A stretch of DNA of 64,000 nt from the NCBI GenBank assembly GCA_041392305.1, contig JAWKMJ010000009.1, positions 62,001 through 126,000 on the forward strand, written 5' to 3'. Source of the DNA: JAGQYP01 sp041392305 (GTDB lineage: Bacteria; Bacteroidota; Bacteroidia; Flavobacteriales_D; Crocinitomicaceae). Shown piece by piece: positions 15,163 to 24,561 of this stretch. Position 1 is the stretch's first letter. The number at the start of each line of letters is the position of its first letter. The position numbers and the translations under genes were made by a program. The notes below the pieces were generated by a model. The model made no database searches and was not told the origin of the DNA. It saw nothing but the letters and a program-made list of their open reading frames with translations.

Positions 15163-17631
15163 GTGTTGCGCATCATTACTATTTGTATTCTACTGATTAC
15201 CTTATCAGTTTTTAATTCTACCCTTCACGCTCAGGCAACGGTAGTAGAAGGATTCGTGCGTGATGGTTCCACCAAAGAACGACTACCATTCGTAAATATT
15301 CAATACAAAGGAACTTCGGTTGGGACAATGACGGATACCGCGGGCTATTATTTGATAAAATCTAAACCGCCTTGTGATTCACTTGTATTTTCCTTCTTGG
15401 GTTATCAATCTGTTACAATTAAAATCGAAGAAGGAATAACTAATAAACGGGATATTTTTCTTTTTGCTGATGATGAAATATTGGAAACCGTAGAAGTTAA
15501 AGCCCCTGAGATTGATCCTGCCTATTATATTTTTGCCCGGATTATTAAGCACAAAGATGAAAATGATCCACAGAAACTAGATTTTTATCAGTATGAATTA
15601 TATAACAAAATTCAAATGGATTTAACGAATCTTACTGAAAAGTTCCAAAATAGGGGTCTGGTAAAAAAGTTAGATATGGATCAGTACGTAGATTCGACTA
15701 AAAATGGATATGTATTGCCAATTATGTTAACAGAAACCTTGTCCGACTATTATTTTAAAAAGAATCCAAGACAAAAAAAGGAGGTGATTAAAGCGAGTAG
15801 AGTAACTGGGGTCGATAATTTACAAGTGGGACAGTTTTTAGGCGATATGTATTTTGATGTAAACGTTTACGACAATTATTTAAAATTATTTAATAAAGAC
15901 TTCATTTCTCCAATAGCCAATTTTGGAAAGGCGCATTATCGCTATTATATGATTGATACTTTAGAGATGCAAGGGCGATATTGTTATCAGATTAAGTTCT
16001 TTCCAAAGCACAAGGGAGAGCCGGTTTTTATTGGAGATATGTTTATCGATACAGTTGATTATGCAGTAGTAAGAATTGAGTCGGCTATTTCACCGGATAT
16101 CAATATCAACTATCTAAATGATATCTGGGTGATCCAGGAATACGAAAAAATTGATTCTCTCGCGTGGATGTTGGTTAAAGAAGAAGTTAAAGCCAAGTTC
16201 AATATTGTAAGAAAGTCGAAGTTATTTGGATTTCAAGGTTACAAAACAACGACTCGATCCAACTTTGTATTTGAAGATTCGCTTCCCAATAATTTCATGA
16301 CTCTTCCTGATGAAGTGATTGTAAATCCTGATGCAAAAGAAAAAGGAAATGCCTATTGGGATAAGAATCGACATGTTGATTTAAGTGAAAAGGAAGAAGG
16401 AATTATACAAATGACGGATTCTTTGGAAAACAATAAGACGTATAAGTTTCTCAAGTCCCTAGGAACAGCGGTTTATTCTGGCTATTGGCCAGTTGGTCCG
16501 ATCGAAATAGGTCATTTTCATCGATTTGTAAGTTTCAATCAAATTGAAGGATGGAGATTTGAAGGATCGCTTAGGACATCCAACAAATTCAGTAAAACAT
16601 TTGAGATTTCTACTTATTTGGCCTATGGATTGCGGGATCAGAAATTTAAATTTGGAGTAGGTGCACGTTGGAAATTAGATCCGAAAAAAAGGTCAATGCT
16701 AGCTGCATATTTCAGAAGTGATATTGAGCAATTAGGTCAATCTGAAGATTCTAAAGCACTAGGATCAACTTTAGGAACTATTTTACGAACCGGTCCTCTA
16801 ACCAAACTTACTTATGTCAACAAAGCCGGTCTGACGTTCGAGAGAGATTGGTTTGATGGATTTATTACTTTCAATGGTATCGAATGGAAGGAGTATATTC
16901 CAACAAGAAATGCAGACTACAAAAAAGTGGATGAGCATGGTAATATCGTTGATGTTCAGAAAATTCAAACCACTGAATTGTTTTTTCAAGTGAGATATGG
17001 ACAAGGAGAACGTTTTATAAGCGGACAATTCGATCGCTTGTCTTTAGGATCTAAGAAACCCATTATCAGCATGAAATATACCCTTTCCGCAAAAGGGTTT
17101 TTAGGATCCGACTACACGTATCACAAATTTGAAGTGGATTTAGATCATCGCCCGAAGATTGGAGTCTTGGGTCGGTTAAGGTATAATATTTATGCGGGAT
17201 ACATCATTGGTAATATCCCGTATCCGTTTCAGAAAGTTCATGAAGGTAATCAGTCCTTGTATTCGCAAATCACAGCATTCAACAATATGAATTTCTTTGA
17301 ATTTGTGAGTAATCGTTATGTCGGATTTAATTTTGAACATCACCTTATGGGGTTGATTTGGGATAGGATTCCATGGATCAGAAAAGCACGTTTGCGAACT
17401 GTTTGGGCATTTAAGATGGTATATGGAGGTTTAAGTCGACCAGATCCTAGAATTATGTTGCTTCCGAACAATATTTATACTTTAGAAAAGTTACCTTATA
17501 TGGAAATCAGCGTGGGCTTAGAGAATATCCTTAATTTTGTCCGTGTGGATTTTGTTTGGAGATTAACGCATTTAGATAAACCAGATGCCGTTCCGTTTGG
17601 AGTTCGATTTAGGTTCCAAGTGGATTTTTAA
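15163..17631 (+). CDS. DUF5686-type outer-membrane protein with N-terminal carboxypeptidase-regulatory domain
   Basis: It starts with GTG (TTG is the next codon), which gives a signal peptide ending TLHAQ. Residues about 25-110 form a CarboxypepD_reg-like beta-sandwich (VEGFVRDGSTKERLPFVNIQYKGT). The rest, rich in aromatic strand-like segments and ending in a beta-signal-like FGVRFRFQVDF, fits the DUF5686 family of 16-strand-type envelope proteins common in Bacteroidota. Its function is unknown and it probably sits in the outer membrane. It lies 3 nt upstream of lptB, suggesting co-transcription with LPS export. Confidence 0.82.
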   Translation: MLRIITICILLITLSVFNSTLHAQATVVEGFVRDGSTKERLPFVNIQYKGTSVGTMTDTAGYYLIKSKPPCDSLVFSFLGYQSVTIKIEEGITNKRDIFLFADDEILETVEVKAPEIDPAYYIFARIIKHKDENDPQKLDFYQYELYNKIQMDLTNLTEKFQNRGLVKKLDMDQYVDSTKNGYVLPIMLTETLSDYYFKKNPRQKKEVIKASRVTGVDNLQVGQFLGDMYFDVNVYDNYLKLFNKDFISPIANFGKAHYRYYMIDTLEMQGRYCYQIKFFPKHKGEPVFIGDMFIDTVDYAVVRIESAISPDININYLNDIWVIQEYEKIDSLAWMLVKEEVKAKFNIVRKSKLFGFQGYKTTTRSNFVFEDSLPNNFMTLPDEVIVNPDAKEKGNAYWDKNRHVDLSEKEEGIIQMTDSLENNKTYKFLKSLGTAVYSGYWPVGPIEIGHFHRFVSFNQIEGWRFEGSLRTSNKFSKTFEISTYLAYGLRDQKFKFGVGARWKLDPKKRSMLAAYFRSDIEQLGQSEDSKALGSTLGTILRTGPLTKLTYVNKAGLTFERDWFDGFITFNGIEWKEYIPTRNADYKKVDEHGNIVDVQKIQTTELFFQVRYGQGERFISGQFDRLSLGSKKPIISMKYTLSAKGFLGSDYTYHKFEVDLDHRPKIGVLGRLRYNIYAGYIIGNIPYPFQKVHEGNQSLYSQITAFNNMNFFEFVSNRYVGFNFEHHLMGLIWDRIPWIRKARLRTVWAFKMVYGGLSRPDPRIMLLPNNIYTLEKLPYMEISVGLENILNFVRVDFVWRLTHLDKPDAVPFGVRFRFQVDF

Positions 17632-17634
17632 GAT

Positions 17635-18399
17635 ATGGAATTAAGAACAGATGATATTAAAAAGACCTATTCCGGCAGACCGGTAGTTAAGGGGGTATCC
17701 GTTTCGGTTAAACAAGGTGAAATTGTTGGATTGCTTGGTCCAAATGGAGCAGGTAAGACAACTTCTTTCTACATGATTGTAGGGTTGGTTAAGCCCGATT
17801 CTGGAAAAGTTTATTTGGATGACAAAGAGATTACCAAAACACCTATGTATAAAAGGTCTCAATTAGGTATTGGATATTTGCCTCAGGAAGTTTCTGTATT
17901 CAGAAAATTGAGTGTGGAAGACAATATTATGGCCATTTTAGAGATGACTAAACTTAATAAAAGGGAGAGGAAGGAAAAGCTGGAAATGCTTCTGGAAGAG
18001 TTTAGTTTGACTCATGTCAGAAAAAATCTGGGCAATCGATTGAGTGGAGGAGAAAAAAGGAGAACAGAGATAGCACGTGCATTAGCGACCGATCCAAAAT
18101 TTGTTTTGCTGGACGAGCCTTTTGCAGGAGTAGATCCAATCGCAGTTGAAGATATTCAATCCATTGTAGCTCAATTAAAAGAGCGTAATATTGGAATTTT
18201 GATCACGGATCACAATGTACAGGAAACACTTTCGATTACAGATCGTTCTTATTTACTCTTTGAAGGAAGTATTCTGAAGTCAGGAACATCGGAAGAGTTG
18301 GCTGCGGATGAAACCGTTAGAAAGGTTTATTTGGGTCAGCATTTTGAGTTGAGAAGAAAGAACATTGTTGTCAACAAATCAGAAAATCCTACAAGTTAG
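17635..18399 (+). CDS. lptB: LPS export ABC transporter ATPase LptB
   Basis: The ATPase that drives LptFG to extract lipopolysaccharide from the inner membrane. Walker A is GPNGAGKTT (35-43), the Q-loop is YLPQEVSVFRKLSVEDN, the signature is RLSGGEKRRTEIARALA (about 136-152), Walker B is FVLLDEPFAGVDP and the H-loop is LITDHNV. The YLPQE and FAGVDPIAV segments are LptB-specific rather than general ABC. The length is 254. Its last 21 bp overlap the convergent phosphatase gene. Confidence 0.94.
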   Translation: MELRTDDIKKTYSGRPVVKGVSVSVKQGEIVGLLGPNGAGKTTSFYMIVGLVKPDSGKVYLDDKEITKTPMYKRSQLGIGYLPQEVSVFRKLSVEDNIMAILEMTKLNKRERKEKLEMLLEEFSLTHVRKNLGNRLSGGEKRRTEIARALATDPKFVLLDEPFAGVDPIAVEDIQSIVAQLKERNIGILITDHNVQETLSITDRSYLLFEGSILKSGTSEELAADETVRKVYLGQHFELRRKNIVVNKSENPTS

Positions 18400-19629
18400 A
18401 ATCGCCGTATCATCTATAAAATCATTTTTACCTTTCCATTCTTCAAGTTTTGAAAATAGAATGTTATTTAAATCCTCCATTTTCAGTGGGTAGAAATTTT
18501 TAATAATTTTCAACAAGTTTTCGGTCTCAAATGGTATTCCTTCTTTGTTTTCGAGTTCTACTACACCATCAGTATACAGAACGATAGTAGTGTTTGGATG
18601 AATTTCAATTTCTTCGGATTCAAGAAAGGGGAGTTCATCAAGCATTCCTAATCCTGGACATCCAGCAGCCAGTTCCCTTGTTTTATTTCCAGACACCAAA
18701 AGTGGATAATTATGACCCGCATTGATGTATTTTAATTTTCGAGTTTTTGCATTGTATTTTGCAATAAAAAATGTAATGAATTTGTCTCCATTTGAAGCTT
18801 TGATAACCTTTTCATTGAGTTCTTTGATAAGGTCTTCCAAGTCAAAATTTTGATAGTGAAACAGTGTGCGAATTGTGGCTTGAAAATTAGCCATGAGCAT
18901 CGCTGCTGAAATTCCTTTTCCTGAAACATCAGCAATGCAAATCATAAATTCATTTTCATTAATTTGAATGAAGTCATAATAATCACCGCCAATTTCATGA
19001 CGAGGCAGAAATTTAGCTGAAACGTCAAGCTTTTGATTGGAAGGTAATTGAGCGGGGAATAATTGTTTTTGAAGTTCAACGGCCACTTCCAGATCTTTTT
19101 TCAGTCGCTCCTGCATAATCGTGGCATTAGCCATTCTTTTATTTTCAATGGCAACGATAATAATATTTGTGAGTGTTTGGATAAAGGACATATTCCGAAT
19201 AATTCCACCCATTTTTTCTCTATCCTGAAGTAGGCCTCCGATTAATAAAAAAGCCAAAGGTTTACTTTTGTGAAAAACCGGAACAATCACATCAAATTTA
19301 TTAAGGGAAGATTTGTGTGAGGATTCAATAACGGTTACATCCTTGAAACGCAATAGATCCTTTTCAACGGAAATATCCTTTATTTTTCCTTTAATTCCTA
19401 TTTTTAAAAAGATACTCCATTCATCTTCTTCTTTCGAGAAAAGAATGAATTTATCTAAGCCTAATTGTTCTCTTAAAACAAATTCAAATATTTTAGTCAG
19501 ATGATTGATTGGCTGGTTGGTATTGATAGATTTCGTGATCTCCAATAAGGAATGCAGCTTAAAATCCTTAAGCTTAATTTTCTCTTCCAAATTTTTGACT
19601 ACATCTTCTTGCATCTTATAATTTTTCAA
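18379..19629 (-). CDS. GAF-type sensor + PP2C/SpoIIE serine phosphatase (RsbU-like)
   Basis: The N-terminal coiled coil and GAF-like domain (about 25-180, starting LHSLLEITKSINTNQ) are followed by a SpoIIE/PP2C domain (about 200-416). The phosphatase metal motifs are visible: IGGDYYDF, CIADVSGKGISAAMLM and TDGVVELENKEG, with DDTAILTCR at the end. Such enzymes dephosphorylate anti-sigma-factor antagonists or other phosphoserine proteins. No partner kinase or antagonist is adjacent. It is cytoplasmic. Its start overlaps the end of the lpxD-like gene by 14 bp, so the two are co-transcribed. Confidence 0.9.
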   Translation of the reverse strand: MKNYKMQEDVVKNLEEKIKLKDFKLHSLLEITKSINTNQPINHLTKIFEFVLREQLGLDKFILFSKEEDEWSIFLKIGIKGKIKDISVEKDLLRFKDVTVIESSHKSSLNKFDVIVPVFHKSKPLAFLLIGGLLQDREKMGGIIRNMSFIQTLTNIIIVAIENKRMANATIMQERLKKDLEVAVELQKQLFPAQLPSNQKLDVSAKFLPRHEIGGDYYDFIQINENEFMICIADVSGKGISAAMLMANFQATIRTLFHYQNFDLEDLIKELNEKVIKASNGDKFITFFIAKYNAKTRKLKYINAGHNYPLLVSGNKTRELAAGCPGLGMLDELPFLESEEIEIHPNTTIVLYTDGVVELENKEGIPFETENLLKIIKNFYPLKMEDLNNILFSKLEEWKGKNDFIDDTAILTCRIF

Positions 19630-20539
19630 GTAGTAAGGGCAGTTTTTTTATCGCAGCCACTTCCCGCATTTTTAGTCTGGCATCTGTAGCTGGAGCGCCC
19701 CAATATACCCGTCCTCCTTCAAGGTCTTTATTCGTTCCGGTTTGTGCTAACAGGGTTGCACCTTCTCCAATTCTGACATCACTAGCGATTCCAACCTGAC
19801 CCCAAAGCGTAACATGGTCTTCGATAATTACGCATCCAGCAATACCCACATGAGCCGCAAACAAGCAATTTTTCCCAATAACCGTATCGTGCCCTACATG
19901 TACGTGATTGTCAATTTTTGTTCCTGCACCAATAATCGTATCACCCGAGACACCGCAATCTATTGTTGTGCATGCGCCAATTTCAACTCGGTCTTCAATC
20001 AGTGTTCTTCCACAAGTCTCCAATCGAATAAATCCTTCAGGTTTCTTTTTGTAGTAAAATGCATCATGCCCTATTACTGCATTTGGTCCAATCACAACAT
20101 CTTCACCAATATGGGTATTATCGCAAATAACTGCACCGGCACATATTTTAGAATTGGCTCCAATGGTGACATTATTTCCTATTGAAACATTTGGAAAAAT
20201 TGCGGCAGAAGGATGGATTTCTGGTCGGCTATTTGTAATCTCCCAGGTTTTTCTTACTCTATGATGTGTAACAATTTTATTAAAATCATCAAAAGGGGTT
20301 GGGCTTAGAATAATGGCCTTTCCTTTGGGATAATCAACTTTTTCAGTAATCAAAATAGTGGTTGCGGCCGAGTTGAGTGCCTTGTTGAAGTATTTCGGAT
20401 GGTCTACAAAAACGATATCGCCAAATTCGACTTTGTGAATTTCGTTGATTCCTGTTACTTCGTGATTTTCCGGCCCTTCATATTCTCTTCCTAAAAATGC
20501 AGCCAGATCTTTTAACTGAATTGATTGATCAAATTTCAT
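19616..20539 (-). CDS. lpxD: LpxD-like UDP-3-O-acylglucosamine N-acyltransferase
   Basis: Residues about 1-100 match the uridine-binding N-domain of LpxD (LKDLAAFLGREYEGPE, FVDHPKYFNKAL). From 105 onward there is a left-handed beta-helix with hexapeptide repeats (IGNNVTIGANSKI, IGEDVVIGPNAVIGHDAFYY). A histidine in HVHVGHDTVIG fits the catalytic base. It would add the second acyl chain in lipid A synthesis. At 307 residues it is shorter than classical LpxD (about 340), so it could be the second, LpxD-like paralogue found in many Flavobacteriia. Confidence 0.78.
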   Translation of the reverse strand: MKFDQSIQLKDLAAFLGREYEGPENHEVTGINEIHKVEFGDIVFVDHPKYFNKALNSAATTILITEKVDYPKGKAIILSPTPFDDFNKIVTHHRVRKTWEITNSRPEIHPSAAIFPNVSIGNNVTIGANSKICAGAVICDNTHIGEDVVIGPNAVIGHDAFYYKKKPEGFIRLETCGRTLIEDRVEIGACTTIDCGVSGDTIIGAGTKIDNHVHVGHDTVIGKNCLFAAHVGIAGCVIIEDHVTLWGQVGIASDVRIGEGATLLAQTGTNKDLEGGRVYWGAPATDARLKMREVAAIKKLPLLLEKL

Positions 20540-20678
20540 TCATCTATATTATTACCCACCTTAAAAATACTTTATTCCGAAAAGGGAAAATGGGGAGGTG
20601 GGTATGATTTATCAAACGCAATATGTTTATTAGCTTCGTACGCAGTTGAATTTTTCTGGCGGAAAGAGTATTGTGTAG

Positions 20679-21986
20679 TTAGGAACGATTCAGTTTTTGT
20701 TTGAGAAGTTCATTTTTATAAAAATCATTCAGGTCTTTGAATAAGTAATAAATAAATCCATTTTTGATTTTCAAATTTTCCGGATAGGCATTTTCCTCCA
20801 TTAAAGTTCCAGGTAAAAGTTTTCCTGTTTTTAAATCTATTGGATGTGCTGTGTAGAGTCCATTTTCCTTGAAAAAGGTAACAAAGCATAATGTTGTCTT
20901 ATCAAATAGAATGAGGTTGATCCATTTTCTGGATTCATGATAAGCAATAGCGATTTCTTTTTCTGAATCTAACCATTGTATTTTATTATTAGTATGGTCG
21001 AAAAGAAGCAACGTGTCGTTTAGATTAAATATGGGGGAATATATGGGTTGGGTTAAAATCTTATCGTAGAAAATAATCATTTGATTTAGTGTAGGAGTTT
21101 CATTCAGTTTTTTCATGTCTCCATCCCAAATACCTCCATAGATTACATTGTCGCCATAGGATACAGAAGCATGATAAAGATTGATGATTTCGATATAGAA
21201 CTGTGCAGCTACTTTCCAGGCATCTATGTCAAGAATTTCTAGGTTTTTTATGCTCTTAGAGGAATCTTTAGGGAACAAAGTATATTGGATTGATTTATTA
21301 TGATTTCCACTGCTTTTGAAAACGTAGTACGAGTTGTTTTGTGTTAAACAGGGAGCGATCAATTTGTTATAATCAACCAGACTGAATTGGTCTATCAAGT
21401 AGAATTGCTGATTCTTAAAAGCCATTTGATAAACTGAATCTTTTCCCTTAATTTGTATGTTTCCAAAGCAATCTATTTCAAAGGATTTTGGTCGAAATGG
21501 CAACTTATATTGCACTCCTTTTCCGGAATATTCGTTTTTAATCTCGATAAAGTACCCCAAATCAACACTTTCTTGTAGAAGGAGAAGGCTATCCCCAAAA
21601 AAATTAAAATCGAGAATGTGTAAATTGTCTTTGGAGATCACTTTTTTCACAGGAGAAGCGCTAACTTCTACTTCAATGATTTCCTCATTCTTGGATTCAA
21701 GGACAATATCAAGTTGGTGATTTTGGGAGAGTTCAAATTTGGAGATTTTTATTATTGTGGTAGCATAACCTATACAACTTATTCTTAGTTCCAGGTTTTG
21801 TTTTTTTACTTCCAAAAAGTACTTGCCTTGGTCGTTGCTTGGAGCTCCTTTTTCTTGCAAAGTTTCGAAGACATTGGCTCCCACCAAGGGTTCTCCCTGC
21901 TCATTTTTAACTGTCCCGTAGATAATGATCTGAGAGTTTAAAGAATGGGCAAGAAATAAAGATATGAGAATTAGAAGGGTTCGCAT
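20679..21986 (-). CDS. Secreted protein with carboxypeptidase-regulatory-like domain
   Basis: A signal peptide MRTLLILISLFLAHSLNSQ starts at the ATG 21986. The frame is open 40 codons further upstream, but that stretch only translates the TTCCAAG repeats, so 21986 is preferred. Residues 22-105 form a CarboxypepD_reg beta-sandwich (IIYGTVKNEQGEPLVGANVFETLQEKG). The remaining 330 residues, with beta-propeller-like strands, match no family I recognise. It follows the TonB-dependent receptor on the same strand with a 136-bp repeat-rich gap. Confidence 0.7.
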   Translation of the reverse strand: MRTLLILISLFLAHSLNSQIIIYGTVKNEQGEPLVGANVFETLQEKGAPSNDQGKYFLEVKKQNLELRISCIGYATTIIKISKFELSQNHQLDIVLESKNEEIIEVEVSASPVKKVISKDNLHILDFNFFGDSLLLLQESVDLGYFIEIKNEYSGKGVQYKLPFRPKSFEIDCFGNIQIKGKDSVYQMAFKNQQFYLIDQFSLVDYNKLIAPCLTQNNSYYVFKSSGNHNKSIQYTLFPKDSSKSIKNLEILDIDAWKVAAQFYIEIINLYHASVSYGDNVIYGGIWDGDMKKLNETPTLNQMIIFYDKILTQPIYSPIFNLNDTLLLFDHTNNKIQWLDSEKEIAIAYHESRKWINLILFDKTTLCFVTFFKENGLYTAHPIDLKTGKLLPGTLMEENAYPENLKIKNGFIYYLFKDLNDFYKNELLKQKLNRS

Positions 21987-22026
21987 ATTTGCTAGATGAT
22001 AAAGGTAGGGAAATTGCATAATTTTG

Positions 22027-22094
22027 TTCCAAGTTCCAAGTTCCAAGTTCCAAGTGGTGCCCTGAGCTAGAGCCGAAGGGTTCCAAGTTCTAGG
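22027..22094. repeat. TTCCAAG heptamer array interrupted by a REP-like insertion
   Basis: Four perfect tandem TTCCAAG units (22027-22054) are followed by a 26-bp segment containing CCCTGAGCTAGAGCCGAAGGG (22060-22080), then one more unit and a degenerate TTCTAGG. The inserted segment resembles the CCCTGAGC...CGAAGGG REP-like sequences scattered in many genomes. Three more TTCCAAG units occur at 49616-49636. Confidence 0.8.
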
Positions 22095-22122
22095 TGAACT
22101 TTTCATTTTGGAAATTTAGAAC

Positions 22123-24561
22123 TCACTTTTTTGTGGCTATTTTGAATTCTAGTGTCACATAAGTGTAAATTCCATCGGACGGGATGATTCCTGGACCCGG
22201 GTAGCTCGTTGCTCTTCTGGTAAAATATTGGTTATTGGTCAGGTTGTTGACTCCAGCTTCAATTGCAAACCATTTTTTGAAGCGATAAGAAGTAGAGAAA
22301 TCTACCACATAATAGGCTGGAATTACCCCATAAACAGCAGTTGGTGTGAATACTGAGTTAGTTGCATCGGTGTATTGACTCGCAACATAGTTGAATTGAG
22401 TTGAAACCGTGAATCGATCGTATTTGAATTTGATTCCTGCTCGAATGGTATATTCAGGAACATTTTCAATTCGATTTCCATCGAAAGCGCTAACATCAGA
22501 AGAGACGTACTTGGCATCGATATAAGAAAGGTTAGCAAACAGAGATAGACCTGATTTTCCTTCAGGTTTGAAGCATTTTAGGAAGTCGAATTCGGCAAAA
22601 AGTTCCATTCCAATGTTTCGGGCGTCTGAGATATTTGTTCTGATTTTATACAATTGATTGTCCACAACCTTTTCACCAATTTTATCATTGTATTGCAAAT
22701 AGAAAACACTGAAATCGTAGTAAAAACATTTGTTTACAATTCCTCTGATTCCGATATCGGCATTGAAACCTTTTTCGTCTCTGATTTCTGGATCTACTTG
22801 AATATTTTCATTGATGATTCGAATGTCAGAAAAATTGATGGCTCGGTAATTTTGAGATATGTTGGCGTATAAGTTTAGTTTTCCATTTATTTTCTCCCCT
22901 TTCGGTTTGTAACTGAATCCGAGTCCCATTAAGAAAACGGGTCTACTTTTCCTTAAAGTATCCGTGTTGGTTTGTACATTTAAGATTTCACCGGTTAAAG
23001 GGTGTTTGGTGTATTGTTTCCAATAACCTTCTGAGGAAGTCGTAATGTATTCGAATCGTATTCCAGGGGTGATGGAAATTTCCTTTGTAATGAAAAAGAT
23101 GTTTTCAGCAAATGCAGCATAGTTTTGAGAAGGAAAATTGTAGTCCGAACCAGCTAAATCTGCATCTCCATTGATGAATTCAAAATCGGGTCCGTCTTGA
23201 TCGTTTGCCAAACCTTGTCGGTTGTTGGTATGACCCACATAAGCACGAGCACCAAACAAAAAGGCACCATAATTTTTCCCTAGTTTGTACTTGTGAAGAA
23301 TTCGAGCTTCCACACCGATATTTCTGAATTTCCCTTGAATGAGATCTCTTTCTGTACCTAAATCAGGTCGATCGATTCTTCCCAACCATCCCAAAGCCGA
23401 ACGAGAAGAAATGTTGGAAAAAGCTCGAATGTTCAGTTTGGTAGAATTAGAAAAAGCCCAGTCAAAATTAAGCGCGATGAGGTTCCAGTTTACTTTGAAC
23501 CAGTTTCTGTTTCTGTTGGATTGTCTCGGATCCGAATTAAATTGAGCGTCAGTTAAACCACCTGCTTGACGTGCCAAATAATTCATGAAAGTATATTCCA
23601 CTCCCAAACTAATTTTCTCTGTAAATCTGTAGTTCAGCTGAGTGAAAAACTGATGTTGGTCAAAGTTCGAATTGGCGCGGTAGCCATCTGCCATTTTATA
23701 TTGGTAATACGTGTTGTAACTAAAATTTTTAACCGTTCCTGCAATCCGATTAAAGGTTCCGAAATACCCATACATTCCTCCCGTGTTTCGAGTGGTAAAT
23801 TCAAGGAAATTTTTTGGTGGTGATTTGATTCTGAAATTGAGCAATCCTCCAAATTGAGAACCGTACTGCAAAGATGCAGCGCCTCGGATAATTTCGATGG
23901 CATCTAAGGCTTCTGTTGGAGGGGAATAATAGGATTCCGGATAGCCCAGGGCATCGGCAGAAATATCGTAACCATTTTGTCTGGTATTGAAATTTGCAGT
24001 TCGGTTCGGACTCAATCCACGACCTCCGATTCCAAGCTGAATTCCGTATGAATCGCTTTCCCAAATATTCAGACCTGGCACCTTGGCGTATAGTTCTCTG
24101 GCAGTTCCAGATGACTTATTCCCACTGAGATGTTCCAGCATTAAAATTTCATGTTTTTTCCCGTCGTAAATTACGGTTCCTTTGATGGGTGGAGCATAGC
24201 CAATACCAAATTCTTCCTCCATGTTTTTGGCAATTACTTCGATGGTGGAATCCAATTGCACACCGAATTCTTCCAAATCAAAATTGAATTCTTTTTTTCC
24301 TTTTTCTTTGATTTCTATTTGGGTTGAAATGGCATTAAAACCGTAAGCCTGGATTTTTAAAGAGTGGATTCCAAGACTCACATTTTGAAAGGAATAAGCT
24401 CCTTTGTCATCAGTCTGAGTTTTTTGATCATCTAAAGCAACAAAAGCTCCTGGGATGGGTTCACCCTCGGAGCTTTTGATTTTACCCTGGATTTCGAACT
24501 GTTGACAAAAACTTGTCAGTTCGACAAACAAAAATAATATGTGTAAATAGATCCGTATCAA
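22123..24561 (-). CDS. TonB-dependent outer-membrane receptor (FecA-type)
   Basis: A signal peptide (MIRIYLHILFLFVELTSFCQ) and a CarboxypepD_reg domain (about 22-105) are followed by a plug domain with GTARELYAKVPGLNIWESDSYG, IGGRGLSPNRT and the IEIIRGAASLQYGSQFGG motif near 210-240. A long beta-barrel follows, with the VNNLTNNQYFTRR-type end and terminal aromatic strand. Length 812 is normal. Such receptors import Fe(III)-siderophores or other chelates with TonB-ExbBD energy. The start overlaps the imelysin stop by 4 nt, so it is the third gene of an iron-locus operon. Confidence 0.92.
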   Translation of the reverse strand: MIRIYLHILFLFVELTSFCQQFEIQGKIKSSEGEPIPGAFVALDDQKTQTDDKGAYSFQNVSLGIHSLKIQAYGFNAISTQIEIKEKGKKEFNFDLEEFGVQLDSTIEVIAKNMEEEFGIGYAPPIKGTVIYDGKKHEILMLEHLSGNKSSGTARELYAKVPGLNIWESDSYGIQLGIGGRGLSPNRTANFNTRQNGYDISADALGYPESYYSPPTEALDAIEIIRGAASLQYGSQFGGLLNFRIKSPPKNFLEFTTRNTGGMYGYFGTFNRIAGTVKNFSYNTYYQYKMADGYRANSNFDQHQFFTQLNYRFTEKISLGVEYTFMNYLARQAGGLTDAQFNSDPRQSNRNRNWFKVNWNLIALNFDWAFSNSTKLNIRAFSNISSRSALGWLGRIDRPDLGTERDLIQGKFRNIGVEARILHKYKLGKNYGAFLFGARAYVGHTNNRQGLANDQDGPDFEFINGDADLAGSDYNFPSQNYAAFAENIFFITKEISITPGIRFEYITTSSEGYWKQYTKHPLTGEILNVQTNTDTLRKSRPVFLMGLGFSYKPKGEKINGKLNLYANISQNYRAINFSDIRIINENIQVDPEIRDEKGFNADIGIRGIVNKCFYYDFSVFYLQYNDKIGEKVVDNQLYKIRTNISDARNIGMELFAEFDFLKCFKPEGKSGLSLFANLSYIDAKYVSSDVSAFDGNRIENVPEYTIRAGIKFKYDRFTVSTQFNYVASQYTDATNSVFTPTAVYGVIPAYYVVDFSTSYRFKKWFAIEAGVNNLTNNQYFTRRATSYPGPGIIPSDGIYTYVTLEFKIATKK

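Noticed and set aside
19814..20185. 123-codon plus-strand open frame within the lpxD-like gene
   Set aside because: It mirrors the hexapeptide repeats of the real gene; the product has no recognisable features.
21987..22106. N-terminal extension of the carboxypeptidase-regulatory-domain protein to 22106
   Set aside because: The extra codons translate the TTCCAAG array and precede a good signal peptide at 21986.
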